DNA of 64,000 nucleotides from an uncultured Pelagibacteraceae bacterium (GCA_902560075.1 CACEKE010000002.1:1-64000), one strand, 5' to 3'. Positions 1 through 9,322 are shown, counted from the first letter of the stretch. Notes: generated by a model not told the origin, from the sequence alone. Made by a program: numbers and translations.

Positions 1-509
1 TTATTCATCCAGAAAATATTGCCATACTCAGAGCACCATGTGGTAATGTTATTATTGAATTATATCCAAATATATCCCCAAATTCTGTAAAAAGATTTAA
101 AATGCTTATAGAAAGGAAAGAGTATGACAACGTAGCTTTTCACAGAGTTATAAAAAATGTATTAGTCCAATCGGGTGATACTGAGTACGGTAAAAAGGAA
201 AGTTTAAATTATGCGAAAATAGGAAATGGTAAGTCAAAATATGGAACTATAAATACGGAGACAGATAATAACTTCGATTTTGGAAAAGGTACAGTTGCTA
301 TGGCTAGAACATATGAAAGAAACACAGAAGATACTCAATTTTTTATTTTATTAAAAGATGCCCCACTTTTTGAAGGAGAATACTCACCTGTTGGTAAAGT
401 GAAATATGGATTAGATGTATTAACAAAAATAAAATTCGACGATAAAACAGAATATATCCTTAGGCCCGACTTCATAGAAACTTTTAGGATGTTAAGAAGT
501 ATTAATTAA
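1..509 (+). CDS. Cyclophilin-type peptidyl-prolyl isomerase, 5' end missing
   Basis: Catalyses cis-trans isomerisation of Xaa-Pro bonds in protein folding. The reading frame is open from base 3 to the stop at 509 and runs off the left edge, so the start and any signal peptide are outside the window. Visible cyclophilin motifs are GNVIIELYP near the beginning, the active-site block FHRVI followed by VQSGD, then TQFFI and a PVGKV block near the end. An internal ATG at 102 would delete the first beta strands, so it is not the true start. The 3' end overlaps the convergent dehydrogenase gene by 8 bp. Cell location cannot be decided without the N-terminus. Confidence 0.85.
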   Translation, partial: IHPENIAILRAPCGNVIIELYPNISPNSVKRFKMLIERKEYDNVAFHRVIKNVLVQSGDTEYGKKESLNYAKIGNGKSKYGTINTETDNNFDFGKGTVAMARTYERNTEDTQFFILLKDAPLFEGEYSPVGKVKYGLDVLTKIKFDDKTEYILRPDFIETFRMLRSIN

Positions 510-2724
510 CTAATGGCTTACCTGTGGAAAGAGTATGCTTAATTCTATCTTGTGTTTTTTTAGTTTCGATCAATCTCATAAAAGACTCTAATTCTAAATT
601 ATATAAATCATTTTCTGAAAGAGTTTTATCAATTGTCGTTTCACCACCGCTAAGCACATTTGCTAATTCTGATCCAACTATCATTCCATGATCTAATATG
701 ACTTTATCATTATATAATTTTTCAAGAACTTTTATCATTTTTTCTTTTAAAGATTTTCCTGATAATTTAAATTTACACTCCGTTTCTGGATAAAAATTTT
801 TGCTCTCATTAATTATTTTTAGCGCAGCAGGAAATAAACTATTTCTGTTCATAATTTTCTTGTCGTATGGCATTAAATATTTTAGGGGCTCAGCCTCCAC
901 CGGTGATGTTGCTGTTTTTCCATATCCTATAATTTCAAAGACCTTCATTGGCGCAAAATCAGGGTCTTTGGTTGCCTCATCCGTTTGAGACCATCTCCAA
1001 AGCATTTCTTTACACCCACCGCCAGCAGGAACTAATCCGACCATTGTTTCAACTAACCCAACTACAATATTTGTATGTGAGGCTACGAAATTACTTTGAA
1101 CAAGAACTTCAAATCCTCCTCCTAAAGTAAGTCCCGAAGGGGCTGAAACTACTGGAAATTTAGAATATTTTAAATGTTTACAAGTTTCTTGAAAGTATTT
1201 AATAAATTTTTCAACAGACTTTAAATCACCTTTATTCACAAAGTCCATTGTATAAGAAAGGTTAACTCCAGCTGAAAACTGCATACTCTCATTAATTATT
1301 ATTAATGGTTTATCAGTGGCATTTTTTAAACAATCCATAGAATTATAATCAAGCGCATTAGCTTTGGTGGTAAATTCAACAATATTATAATCTTTAAATC
1401 GGTAAATATTTGCTGATTTATTTTTATCAATTTTTAATGCAGATGGTTTTATTTTTCCTAGGGTTTCAATATCAGTATACAATTGTCTTTTTCCATAAAA
1501 ATTTTCATCATTAGATTTTGATAAATTTTCTAAAAATTTATTATTTTTAATTTGACCTAGTCTTTCAAAAAAATTTTTTGGGCCTATCTCATTTAACATC
1601 TCAAATGGTCCCATTGCCCAATTAAAACCTAATCTCATTGCTTCATCAATGTCATTAAATTTATCTGTGATACCAGGTACTAATGAAGAGGCATATGTAA
1701 TTATTTTTGAGATAACTGACCATGAATACTTTCCATATTTATCATCTCTATTAATTAGTCCAACTATGTCGACAGTATCCATTTTTAAGTCAATTTTTTT
1801 AGATGGAGAATATTTTTCAGTATCGAGGTTGATTGCTTCTAATACTTTATGATTATTCGATTTATTAATTCTATAAAATCCACCTTTACCTTTTCTTCCA
1901 GTGTACCCTTGGTTTATTAATTTTGTAATTAGTGGTATTTCTTTTGCTACATTTTGAAAATCATCTGTAACAGGCAACTCTTTCTTAAAACTTTTTAAAA
2001 CATCAACCATTAAATCAATTCCTATCAAATCGTATAAGCCAAATACTCCAGTTTTAGGTATACCCATTGGTCTTCCAAAAACTGCATCAGCTTCCTCTAT
2101 TGACATCTTCATTTTTATTGCTTCTGTCATGGCAACTTGCATTGCGTAAACACCAATTCTGTTACCAAGAAATCCAGGTGTATCGTTGCACACGATAGCC
2201 CCTTTTCCTAACTCTTTCTCACAAAAAATCTTTAAAGAATTTATTTTATCTAAATCATTATTTTCATTTTTAACAATCTCAAGTAATCCCATATACCGCA
2301 CAGGATTAAAGAAATGGGTAATACAAAAGTCTTTTTTTTCATTATCTGTCAGCTTTTCTGATAAAACCTTTATAGGAATCGATGAAGTATTAGAAGATAC
2401 TATCGCTCCATCTTTACGATTTTTAAATATTTTTGAATATATGTTATGTTTTATATCTATTCTTTCAACAACTGCCTCTACAATCCAGTCTGCTTCTTTA
2501 ACCGTGTCAAAGTCTTCATTGATATTACCGACTTTTATATTGTTTATTTTTGATTTATCTATGAGTAAGGGCGGTCTTGATTTGTGAATTCTCTCTCGGG
2601 CCTTTTCGCTTATTTCCGTTTTTAAATCTAAAAGTGTCACTGGGACATTTGCATTACATAAATGAGCAGCAATTCCACTTCCCATGGTACCAGATCCAAT
2701 AACAACTACTTTTTTGATTTCCAT
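502..2724 (-). CDS. Bifunctional 3-hydroxyacyl-CoA dehydrogenase / enoyl-CoA hydratase (FadN-like)
   Basis: A 740-residue fusion for beta-oxidation-type chemistry. The N-terminus is a Rossmann NAD-binding domain (GSGTMGSG at residues 11-18), followed by the 3-hydroxyacyl-CoA dehydrogenase core with NTSSIPI. The C-terminal part (about residues 440-640) is crotonase-like, with GLTLGGGFE and GLVETMVGLVP carrying the two glutamates used by enoyl-CoA hydratases. The order dehydrogenase-then-hydratase matches FadN/YusL rather than FadB. It begins 3 bp after the permease gene and is the last gene of the transporter operon, so it probably acts on a CoA ester derived from the imported compound. The exact substrate is unknown. 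Confidence 0.85.
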   Translation of the reverse strand: MEIKKVVVIGSGTMGSGIAAHLCNANVPVTLLDLKTEISEKARERIHKSRPPLLIDKSKINNIKVGNINEDFDTVKEADWIVEAVVERIDIKHNIYSKIFKNRKDGAIVSSNTSSIPIKVLSEKLTDNEKKDFCITHFFNPVRYMGLLEIVKNENNDLDKINSLKIFCEKELGKGAIVCNDTPGFLGNRIGVYAMQVAMTEAIKMKMSIEEADAVFGRPMGIPKTGVFGLYDLIGIDLMVDVLKSFKKELPVTDDFQNVAKEIPLITKLINQGYTGRKGKGGFYRINKSNNHKVLEAINLDTEKYSPSKKIDLKMDTVDIVGLINRDDKYGKYSWSVISKIITYASSLVPGITDKFNDIDEAMRLGFNWAMGPFEMLNEIGPKNFFERLGQIKNNKFLENLSKSNDENFYGKRQLYTDIETLGKIKPSALKIDKNKSANIYRFKDYNIVEFTTKANALDYNSMDCLKNATDKPLIIINESMQFSAGVNLSYTMDFVNKGDLKSVEKFIKYFQETCKHLKYSKFPVVSAPSGLTLGGGFEVLVQSNFVASHTNIVVGLVETMVGLVPAGGGCKEMLWRWSQTDEATKDPDFAPMKVFEIIGYGKTATSPVEAEPLKYLMPYDKKIMNRNSLFPAALKIINESKNFYPETECKFKLSGKSLKEKMIKVLEKLYNDKVILDHGMIVGSELANVLSGGETTIDKTLSENDLYNLELESFMRLIETKKTQDRIKHTLSTGKPLVN

Positions 2725-2727
2725 TAT

Positions 2728-3585
2728 TTAATTGACGTTAATTCCTCTAATTCTTTCTGATCTTCTTCTTAATAATTCAGCTGTAACAAGAATTAAAGTC
2801 GAAAGCACAATTAAACATGTCGCAACGGCAAGGATAGTTGGACTTAACTGCTCTCTTAAGCCAGTCCACATTTGTATAGGTATTGTTGTATTTTCGAGAC
2901 CAGCTAAGAATAATACAACTACAACCTCGTCAAATGACGTCACAAATGCAAATAAACCCCCTGATATAACGCCAGGTAATATTAAAGGTAATGTTATTTT
3001 CATAAAAGTATTTACTGGGTCACTTCCAAGACTTGATGCTGCTCTTGTTACACTATGATCAAATCCTGTAAGAGTAGCAGTAACCGTTATAACTACAAAA
3101 GGAGTTCCTAAAATAATATGAGCTAATACTATACCAGTATGTGTTGCAGCCAATCCAACCTTTGCCATAAAGAAAAAAATTGCAACTCCAGATATAATAA
3201 GTGGAACAATCATTGGTGAAATTAATGTTGCCATAATCAAACCTTTATAAGGCATATGCCTACTGCTTAATCCAAGAGCTGCTGTTGTTCCAAGAATTAT
3301 AGACCCAATTGTTGCAAAAATTGCAATTATAAAACTATTTTTTGCGGCAAGACCCCAGGGATTTTTAGTCCCATAAACCATATCCTCATACCATCGAAGA
3401 GAAAATGCATCAGGTTCTAATCTTTTCATTCCATCTGAAAAAACCAAAAATTCCTCAGCATTAAAAGATAATGGGAATATAACAAATAATGGAGCAATTA
3501 AAAATATAAATACGCCTGAACAAAAAATTAAATATACGTAATGCCAAATTCTATATCTTGTCTCTGTATATTTCGGTAAAGCCAT
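2728..3585 (-). CDS. potC: Polyamine-type ABC transporter permease (PotC-like)
   Basis: Second inner-membrane permease of a spermidine/putrescine-family importer. It has 285 residues with about six membrane segments. The EAA-type cytoplasmic loop that docks to the ATPase is visible around ASSLGSDPVNTFMKITLPLILP. It lies 2 bp after the first permease and 3 bp before the dehydrogenase-hydratase gene, so the genes are certainly co-transcribed. Family assignment to PotC is firm; the transported substrate is not, because the operon also carries ectoine-hydrolase-like enzymes. The symbol reflects family, not proven polyamine transport. Confidence 0.85.
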   Translation of the reverse strand: MALPKYTETRYRIWHYVYLIFCSGVFIFLIAPLFVIFPLSFNAEEFLVFSDGMKRLEPDAFSLRWYEDMVYGTKNPWGLAAKNSFIIAIFATIGSIILGTTAALGLSSRHMPYKGLIMATLISPMIVPLIISGVAIFFFMAKVGLAATHTGIVLAHIILGTPFVVITVTATLTGFDHSVTRAASSLGSDPVNTFMKITLPLILPGVISGGLFAFVTSFDEVVVVLFLAGLENTTIPIQMWTGLREQLSPTILAVATCLIVLSTLILVTAELLRRRSERIRGINVN

Positions 3586-3587
3586 AT

Positions 3588-4841
3588 TTATCCTAACTTA
3601 ATATTATCAACCCCTACTAATTTATTATAAACCCAATAAATTGCTAATACTCCTGCTAAAAGCATAAGACCCATAGCTGAAGCAAAGCTCCAATCAAGTG
3701 TACTTTTCATATGAAATGCAATTTGATTACTTATTAAAGTTCCTGAAGCTCCACCTACTAAAGCTGGGGTAATATAATATCCAATTGCAAGAATAAAAAC
3801 TAACAAACAACCAGCGCCTATACCTGGTATTGTTAAAGGAAAATAAACTTTCCAAAAAGCAACAAAAGGTGTGCCACCTAACGATTTGCCTGCCCTCATA
3901 AGGCTTGGTGATATTGTTTTCATTACACTATAAAGAGGCAAGACCATAAAGGGTAGAAGAATTTGTGTCATAGCAACATATGTACCAGTTTTATTATACA
4001 TCATCTCTGGTCTATTATCGTCTGCGACTAAACCAATCCAAACAAAGAAATCATTAACCACCCCTTGTTGTTGAAGTAAAATCATCCAACTTGCAGTTCT
4101 TACAAGTAAAGATGTCCAAAATGGTAATAGAACACATATCATTAAAAGATTGCTATATTTCATTGGTAAAGTGGCCAATAAATGGGCAATTGGATATGCC
4201 ATTAAAAAACAAAAAAGAGTTACAAAAAATGCAACCTCCAGAGTTCGTAACCATAAAACTCTATGTACTCTTCTATCCTCTGGAACTTGAGTAATGCTAC
4301 CACTTTCATCTTCAATTAAATCCATCCCTTTTAAATATTTAGAGTAAGATATTGCTGGTGCTCTTCTCTTAATTGCTCTCCAGTATTCTACATTAGCCCA
4401 CCTTTTGTGAACATTCATTATTTGCTCTTTATAATTACCCTTCTCAAACTTTTTCATTTTTCTTTGTAATTTTTTAAGAATACTTTTGAAACCATTTTTT
4501 TCATAGTTCAATTGTGTTGCTAATTTTCCAAATGTCTTTTCTTCAACTAGTAATTTATAATCTTGATAAAAAGCTGCAAAAACTTCTTCCTCTGGAAGCT
4601 CTTTACCATCCCATTTTTCCATAGCCTGATATGTTTTTGGTAGCATATTTGTAACCATACGATCATCAACACTTCTAAAAAGCATATCGCCAATTGGAAA
4701 TACGTAAGTAATAATCAAGAATAAAAGTAAAGGGCAGACTAATAAAAAAGCTTTAATTTTATTTTTCTTTTCAGCCTTTTTTAAACTTTCCTCTAATGGA
4801 ATACCGTCTGTAGTTAAGATTTTTTGTGTTTCAGAGCTCAT
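3588..4841 (-). CDS. potB: Polyamine-type ABC transporter permease (PotB-like, with long periplasmic insert)
   Basis: First inner-membrane permease, 417 residues, about 130 longer than the E. coli PotB type. The extra length is a charged, Lys-rich stretch (about residues 55-190) between the first transmembrane helix and the remaining five. The EAA loop appears as GKSLGGTPFVAFWKVYFPL. Upstream lies a strong terminator hairpin right after the binding-protein gene, and no Shine-Dalgarno is visible between that hairpin and the ATG. Expression is therefore probably lower than that of the binding protein. Long PotB variants of this kind are known in alphaproteobacterial transporters. Confidence 0.83.
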   Translation of the reverse strand: MSSETQKILTTDGIPLEESLKKAEKKNKIKAFLLVCPLLLFLIITYVFPIGDMLFRSVDDRMVTNMLPKTYQAMEKWDGKELPEEEVFAAFYQDYKLLVEEKTFGKLATQLNYEKNGFKSILKKLQRKMKKFEKGNYKEQIMNVHKRWANVEYWRAIKRRAPAISYSKYLKGMDLIEDESGSITQVPEDRRVHRVLWLRTLEVAFFVTLFCFLMAYPIAHLLATLPMKYSNLLMICVLLPFWTSLLVRTASWMILLQQQGVVNDFFVWIGLVADDNRPEMMYNKTGTYVAMTQILLPFMVLPLYSVMKTISPSLMRAGKSLGGTPFVAFWKVYFPLTIPGIGAGCLLVFILAIGYYITPALVGGASGTLISNQIAFHMKSTLDWSFASAMGLMLLAGVLAIYWVYNKLVGVDNIKLG

Positions 4842-4851
4842 AAATAAAAAA

Positions 4852-4875
4852 AGGGCGGTTATAAATAACCGCCCT
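4852..4875 (-). terminator. Intercistronic terminator between binding protein and permease genes
   Basis: A perfect 10-bp stem (AGGGCGGTTA / TAACCGCCCT) with a 4-nt loop. Read on the minus strand it is followed at once by seven T. It sits between the binding-protein stop (4913) and the permease start (4841). The likely role is partial termination or 3'-end stabilisation, giving more binding protein than permease mRNA. Confidence 0.85.
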
Positions 4876-4912
4876 AAATATATTATATAATTTTAGTCTT
4901 TAAAACTTAAAA

Positions 4913-6028
4913 TTATAGTCCTGCTTTCATTGCTTCCCATTTTTCACCAAGCTCTGTGCCGTTGTCAGCCCAATATAATGGATCAACTAAGAAGTAATTT
5001 TTAGTGTTTGCTGGAGCAGTTGGCATATTTGGTACCATATTTGTTTTACCATCTTTATACCATGGCTCACCTTTTTCCATTACAGCAATTGAAGATTTTC
5101 TCCAAGGTGCATATGCAATGTACTTAGCACTTCCAGCTAGACCTTCTGTACTTGTCATTTCAGCTAAAGCTTTTTTAGCATCAGCTTCATTAGGTCCACC
5201 TTTGACTAATACAAAATATTCATAGTCTAGACCTTGAGCATCCCAAACTTGAACTATAGGAGCACCTTCTCCAACAGCAGCATTAAAGAATCTACCGTTC
5301 CATCCAGTTGCCATAACAACTTCACCACTCATTAATAGTTCTGGCGGTTGAGCACCTGCAGACCAAAATACACATCCACCTTTAGGATCTGTGCAAAGTT
5401 TTTTGATCTTATCCATTGCTCTTTGAACACCCTTTTCAGTTTCTAAAGCTTCATAGATTTTTGCTCCACCTTTGCCTGGCTTAACACCGTCTGCAGCTAA
5501 AGCTATTTCTAAGTTAGTTAAAGCGCTAGTGTAGATTGCTCTTTTTCCAGGAAATTTTTTTGTGTTAAAGAAATCTTTTATAGTTTTTGGAGTACCTTTA
5601 ACATTTTCACTGTTATAAGCATAGTTCCAAGAATATAAAATATTCCCTACTGCACATTTAGAAGGCATGCCTGTGAAAAAGTCCTCACTTGCAGGAGTTC
5701 CATCTGGTGCTGGTGGAAAGTCTTTGTCAAAATCAAATTCAACAAATAAACCTTCGTCACATCCAGTGATAGTATCCATTGCAAATACATCAATTATATC
5801 CCATGTAATTGCTCCAGCCTCTTTTTGTGCTTTAATTTCTGATAATCCACCTGAGTAATCGACCCAATTGATATCGATTCCTAATTTCTTAGCAGTAGGA
5901 TCACCATAACCTAATTTTTGACTTTCAGTGTATGCTCCACCCCATGATGCAACAGTAACTGCAAATGCTGAAGTGGCAAAGGAAAGTACAAAAGAAAGGG
6001 TAAGTAATAATTTACTTAGTTTTCTCAT
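4913..6028 (-). CDS. potD: Periplasmic solute-binding protein of polyamine-type ABC transporter (PotD-like)
   Basis: Captures the substrate in the periplasm for the adjacent permeases. It has 371 residues with a Sec signal peptide (MRKLSKLLLTLSFVLSF, cleavage likely after AFA at about residue 23). The mature part starts with VTVASWGGAYTES, typical of the PotD/extracellular solute-binding family 1 fold. A strong Shine-Dalgarno (GGAGG, 3 bp before the ATG) supports this start and high expression. A terminator hairpin follows the stop. The transport specificity (polyamine, ectoine-like or other) cannot be read from sequence. Confidence 0.85.
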   Translation of the reverse strand: MRKLSKLLLTLSFVLSFATSAFAVTVASWGGAYTESQKLGYGDPTAKKLGIDINWVDYSGGLSEIKAQKEAGAITWDIIDVFAMDTITGCDEGLFVEFDFDKDFPPAPDGTPASEDFFTGMPSKCAVGNILYSWNYAYNSENVKGTPKTIKDFFNTKKFPGKRAIYTSALTNLEIALAADGVKPGKGGAKIYEALETEKGVQRAMDKIKKLCTDPKGGCVFWSAGAQPPELLMSGEVVMATGWNGRFFNAAVGEGAPIVQVWDAQGLDYEYFVLVKGGPNEADAKKALAEMTSTEGLAGSAKYIAYAPWRKSSIAVMEKGEPWYKDGKTNMVPNMPTAPANTKNYFLVDPLYWADNGTELGEKWEAMKAGL

Positions 6029-6143
6029 TTATCCTCCGTTTAAACGTTTTATATATTACTAATTACAACAAGTTCGATCAGCAGAGTCAACTGATCAATT
6101 GTCCATAATATAAAGGGTAATTTTATTGATATTTAAAACTATT

Positions 6144-7235
6144 CTATTTTGGATCGAGTGCTCTTGCGTCTTGACTATTCCATCCAATATTAATTGTATT
6201 ACCTAGCTTAATATCTAAATTTTCTGAACTATTTGGAACCTTCAATATAAAATCTGAATTACCAAGTAAACTTAACCTTACTCTAGTATGATCTCCATGA
6301 TAAATAACTTCTTCTATCTTGCCTTTATGATTATTATCCATTCCACCTTTTGGATTTATTAATGCTCTTTCAGGCCTGATTGATACAGTGGTTTTTTCTC
6401 CTTTTGATTTTACAGATATTGGATTAGCAATTATTTCACCTCCATTTACTTTTACTTTACATTTATCGCTTGATATATCTGATATTTCTCCAGCAAATGT
6501 ATTGTTTTCACCAATAAATTCTGCGACAAACGAATTCACTGGCCTTTCATATAATTGATCTGGTGAAGATAATTGTTGAACCTTACCATCATTAAATACT
6601 GCTATTCTATTTGACATTGTAAGTGCTTCCCCCTGATCGTGAGTAACATAAACCACCGTTACACCAATACTTTCATGAATATGTTTTATTTCATATTGCA
6701 TACTTTCTCTTAAATTTTTATCAAGAGCTCCTAAAGGTTCATCCATTAAAACAACTGATGGATCAAAAACTAAAGCTCTCGCAACTGCTACTCTTTGTTG
6801 TTGCCCTCCAGATAGTTGGCCAGGCATTCTGTTTTCAAAACCTGATAAAGATACCATAGACAATGCTTTATCAATTTTTTTATCAGCTTCATCTTTTTTC
6901 ATTTTTCTTACTCTTAATGGAAATGCTAGATTTTCATATACGGTCATATGCGGAAATAATGCATAGTTTTGAAACACCATACCAATTCCCCTCTTGTGTG
7001 GAGGTATATTTGATATAGGATTTTTATCTAAATAGATTTCTCCATTAGTAGGCGTCTCAAACCCTGCTAACATCATTAAACAAGTTGTTTTTCCAGAGCC
7101 TGAAGGTCCTAACATTGTAATGAACTCTCCCTCCGAAATATCTAAATTTAAATCTTTAACTACTAAAATTTTTCCATCATAGCTTTTGTCAACTTTTTCA
7201 AATTTAACGAACTCTTTATTCTTAGGCATGAGCAT
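6144..7235 (-). CDS. potA: Polyamine-type ABC transporter ATP-binding protein (PotA-like)
   Basis: ATPase subunit that powers the importer. It has 363 residues. Visible are Walker A (GPSGSGKTT), Q-loop (FQNYALFPHM), ABC signature (LSGGQQQRVAVARAL), Walker B with D-loop (VVLMDEPLGALD), the switch histidine (VTHDQ), and a C-terminal TOBE-like regulatory part after about residue 240. A second ATG two codons in is an equally possible start, and neither has a clear Shine-Dalgarno. It lies between the hydrolase gene (32 bp upstream) and the binding-protein gene, with a 115-bp gap before the latter that may hold an additional promoter. Confidence 0.88.
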   Translation of the reverse strand: MLMPKNKEFVKFEKVDKSYDGKILVVKDLNLDISEGEFITMLGPSGSGKTTCLMMLAGFETPTNGEIYLDKNPISNIPPHKRGIGMVFQNYALFPHMTVYENLAFPLRVRKMKKDEADKKIDKALSMVSLSGFENRMPGQLSGGQQQRVAVARALVFDPSVVLMDEPLGALDKNLRESMQYEIKHIHESIGVTVVYVTHDQGEALTMSNRIAVFNDGKVQQLSSPDQLYERPVNSFVAEFIGENNTFAGEISDISSDKCKVKVNGGEIIANPISVKSKGEKTTVSIRPERALINPKGGMDNNHKGKIEEVIYHGDHTRVRLSLLGNSDFILKVPNSSENLDIKLGNTINIGWNSQDARALDPK

Positions 7236-7267
7236 GTTTTAAAACATTTGTAGAGGATATTTTCAAG

Positions 7268-8434
7268 CTATTTTATATGTAGTTCTTTGGGGAAATTATT
7301 AAGTAATTCATTTCCATTTTCTGTAACTCGAATAGATTCAGATGCTTCAACCCCCCAGTCTCCAAATTGCATTACTGCTATCATATGGAAAGTAACATTA
7401 GGTTTTAAAACTGTCATATCACCTTTGTAGATATTAAGTGTGTGTTCTCCCCAATCTGGAGGATATCCTATTCCTATTGAATATCCGGTTCTAGACTCTT
7501 TCTTAATTTTGTATTTATCTAGTACTTTCCAAAATTCCTGAGCTACATCATTTGCTAAATTTCCAGGTTTAACTGCATTTATACCTGCATTTAATGCCTC
7601 TATGGTAGCATTCATTGCATCAACTTTTTTTTGTTCAGGCTTACCTAATTGAACTGTTCTAGCAAGAGGTGCGTGATATCTTTTAACACATCCTGATATT
7701 TCAATTATTGTTGACTCACCATTTTTAAATTTGTCTTGTGTTGCTGTCAAATGTGATGCCGATGTTCCAAGTCCTGTAGGAAGCAATGTTGTTATACTTG
7801 CGTATTCACCACCAACATTTTCAGTTCCATAGAATAATGATTTTTGTATTTCACCAACTGCATCACACTGTCTAACATCTATATTTATAACATTCATAGC
7901 TGTATGCATTGCTTTTTCTGTAATTAATGCTGCAGATTTCATATAATTGATTTCTGCTTCAGATTTCACAAACCTTACCCAGTTTACTAACCTCTCAGAG
8001 TCTTTGATTTTAGCATTTGGTAATCCATTTTTTATTTTCTCATAACAGAATGCAGTAAAATAATGAGTATCCATTTCAAGTCCAATCGAAAGTTTATCCC
8101 ATTTCCGCTCTTTAATAATTTGAACTAAGTAATCATAAGGATGTTTTGGCCACTTATGTATATAATTTTCATTATAAATAATTATATTTTCTTTCTTTAG
8201 ATAGGTTTTTATAAATGCTCCACCTGCATCCTGGGCTCTTACAAAACATAGTGGTTCATCTAGATCTGTATGCACTATTACACATTGTGCATAATAAAAA
8301 GTCCATGCATCATAGCCTGTTAGATAGTACATATTTGCAGTATCGTGAGATATTAATAAATCTATACCTTTTTTTTGCATGGATTTTTTTACATTGATTA
8401 GTCTTGTTTTAAACTCTTGATTTGTAAAACTCAT
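7268..8434 (-). CDS. M24-fold hydrolase, ectoine hydrolase (EutD/DoeA)-like
   Basis: A 388-residue protein of the creatinase/aminopeptidase-P (M24) fold. Overall motif order matches ectoine hydrolases (TGYDAWTFY, LLPTGLGTSASHLT, EISGCVKRYHAPLARTV, GYSIGIGYPPDWGEHTL). These enzymes open the ring of ectoine to N-acetyl-diaminobutyrate. Most metal ligands of true M24 peptidases are replaced: the second Asp by Pro in YHAPLART, the His by Gly in GYSIG, and the first Glu is missing from TFHMIAV. Glu245 in IIEISG is retained and may correspond to the catalytic glutamate described for EutD. It directly follows the racemase-family gene. The ring substrate could differ from ectoine. Confidence 0.72.
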   Translation of the reverse strand: MSFTNQEFKTRLINVKKSMQKKGIDLLISHDTANMYYLTGYDAWTFYYAQCVIVHTDLDEPLCFVRAQDAGGAFIKTYLKKENIIIYNENYIHKWPKHPYDYLVQIIKERKWDKLSIGLEMDTHYFTAFCYEKIKNGLPNAKIKDSERLVNWVRFVKSEAEINYMKSAALITEKAMHTAMNVINIDVRQCDAVGEIQKSLFYGTENVGGEYASITTLLPTGLGTSASHLTATQDKFKNGESTIIEISGCVKRYHAPLARTVQLGKPEQKKVDAMNATIEALNAGINAVKPGNLANDVAQEFWKVLDKYKIKKESRTGYSIGIGYPPDWGEHTLNIYKGDMTVLKPNVTFHMIAVMQFGDWGVEASESIRVTENGNELLNNFPKELHIK

Positions 8435-9181
8435 TTAAATTGACCTAAATAATTTACCAAAACCATTTATTTTATTTTTAACACCGATATTTTTTAGTGT
8501 ATCCCAGATAAGTGTTTGGTTGCTAGAGAAAACTAGTATACCTAATTTTTTCTCAAGATTATCTAAAATTGAAAGTGCAGGTAAAGCGGTGCATGAAATA
8601 AAAAGAGCTTGCGCTCCATTTAATTTCATTTTAGATAAAACTTTTAACAAATATTGACTATTTACTTTTCCTATTTCAATATCTGATGATATATCAAAAT
8701 ATGAATTCGAGGTTACTTTAAATTTATTTTTTTTAAAGAACTCAACTACATCATCATTTAGCTTTTTTGGATAAGGTGTAAAAATAGCTATCTTTTTAAT
8801 TTTAAATTTTTTTAAAGCATTAATTGAAGAGGTACTTGGGGTTGTTAATTTTGATTTTGGCTTTGCTTTAATTATTCTTTTTCTAATAGAGTTGTATCCA
8901 GCTGCAATTGTACCTGATGTACATGCATAAGCTACACAATCAATTTTTTCTCCTGGCAAAATATTATTTGTAACTTTGGTTAAATTTTTAGACATTTTAA
9001 TAAGGTTTTTTTTATTTAAAGGATTATATGCCTTAATTCTGTTAACGAACAAATCTATATTTTTGTTTTTTAATACCTCTTTAAAATCTCTCTCTATAAT
9101 ATAATCGCTGGAGAGAGCTATAAGACCAATTTTAGGTGAATTATATTTATTAAATTTTGGTTTAACTCTTATACGTTTCAT
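8435..9181 (-). CDS. Asp/Glu racemase / maleate isomerase-family protein (EutA-like)
   Basis: A 248-residue protein of the Asp/Glu/hydantoin racemase superfamily. Two cysteines in the expected catalytic positions are visible: Cys87 in YACTSGT and Cys197 in ISCTALPA. The central TPSTSSINALKK block is typical of maleate isomerases and the EutA proteins found beside ectoine hydrolase genes. It is the first gene of the operon, abutting the EutD-like gene with no gap. Expected chemistry is isomerisation or epimerisation at an acidic centre; the substrate is unknown. The pair EutA-EutD is the main argument for an ectoine-like pathway. Confidence 0.7.
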   Translation of the reverse strand: MKRIRVKPKFNKYNSPKIGLIALSSDYIIERDFKEVLKNKNIDLFVNRIKAYNPLNKKNLIKMSKNLTKVTNNILPGEKIDCVAYACTSGTIAAGYNSIRKRIIKAKPKSKLTTPSTSSINALKKFKIKKIAIFTPYPKKLNDDVVEFFKKNKFKVTSNSYFDISSDIEIGKVNSQYLLKVLSKMKLNGAQALFISCTALPALSILDNLEKKLGILVFSSNQTLIWDTLKNIGVKNKINGFGKLFRSI

Positions 9182-9240
9182 ATGTTATAAATATTAATAT
9201 ACATTAGTTATTAACAACTTAAACTTTTTCCCTTAGTAAT

Positions 9241-9270
9241 TTGCGGCTTATTTACTATTGAATTTATCCT
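9241..9270 (+). promoter_or_regulatory. Candidate sigma-70 promoter of the livJ-like gene
   Basis: TTGCGG and TATCCT are separated by 18 bp in the 141-bp divergent region between the EutA-like and LivJ-like genes. The spacing fits; both boxes have mismatches. A good Shine-Dalgarno (AGAGGG) precedes the downstream ATG. Confidence 0.3.
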
Positions 9271-9322
9271 CTAATAAGATTTAAATTTAACTTTAATAAA
9301 TTATTAATAATTAGAGGGAAAT

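Noticed and set aside
6075..6100. Inverted repeat GATCAG...CTGATC between the transporter ATPase and binding-protein genes
   Set aside because: A 6-bp stem with a 9-nt spacer and no T-run; could be an operator but is not distinguishable from chance.
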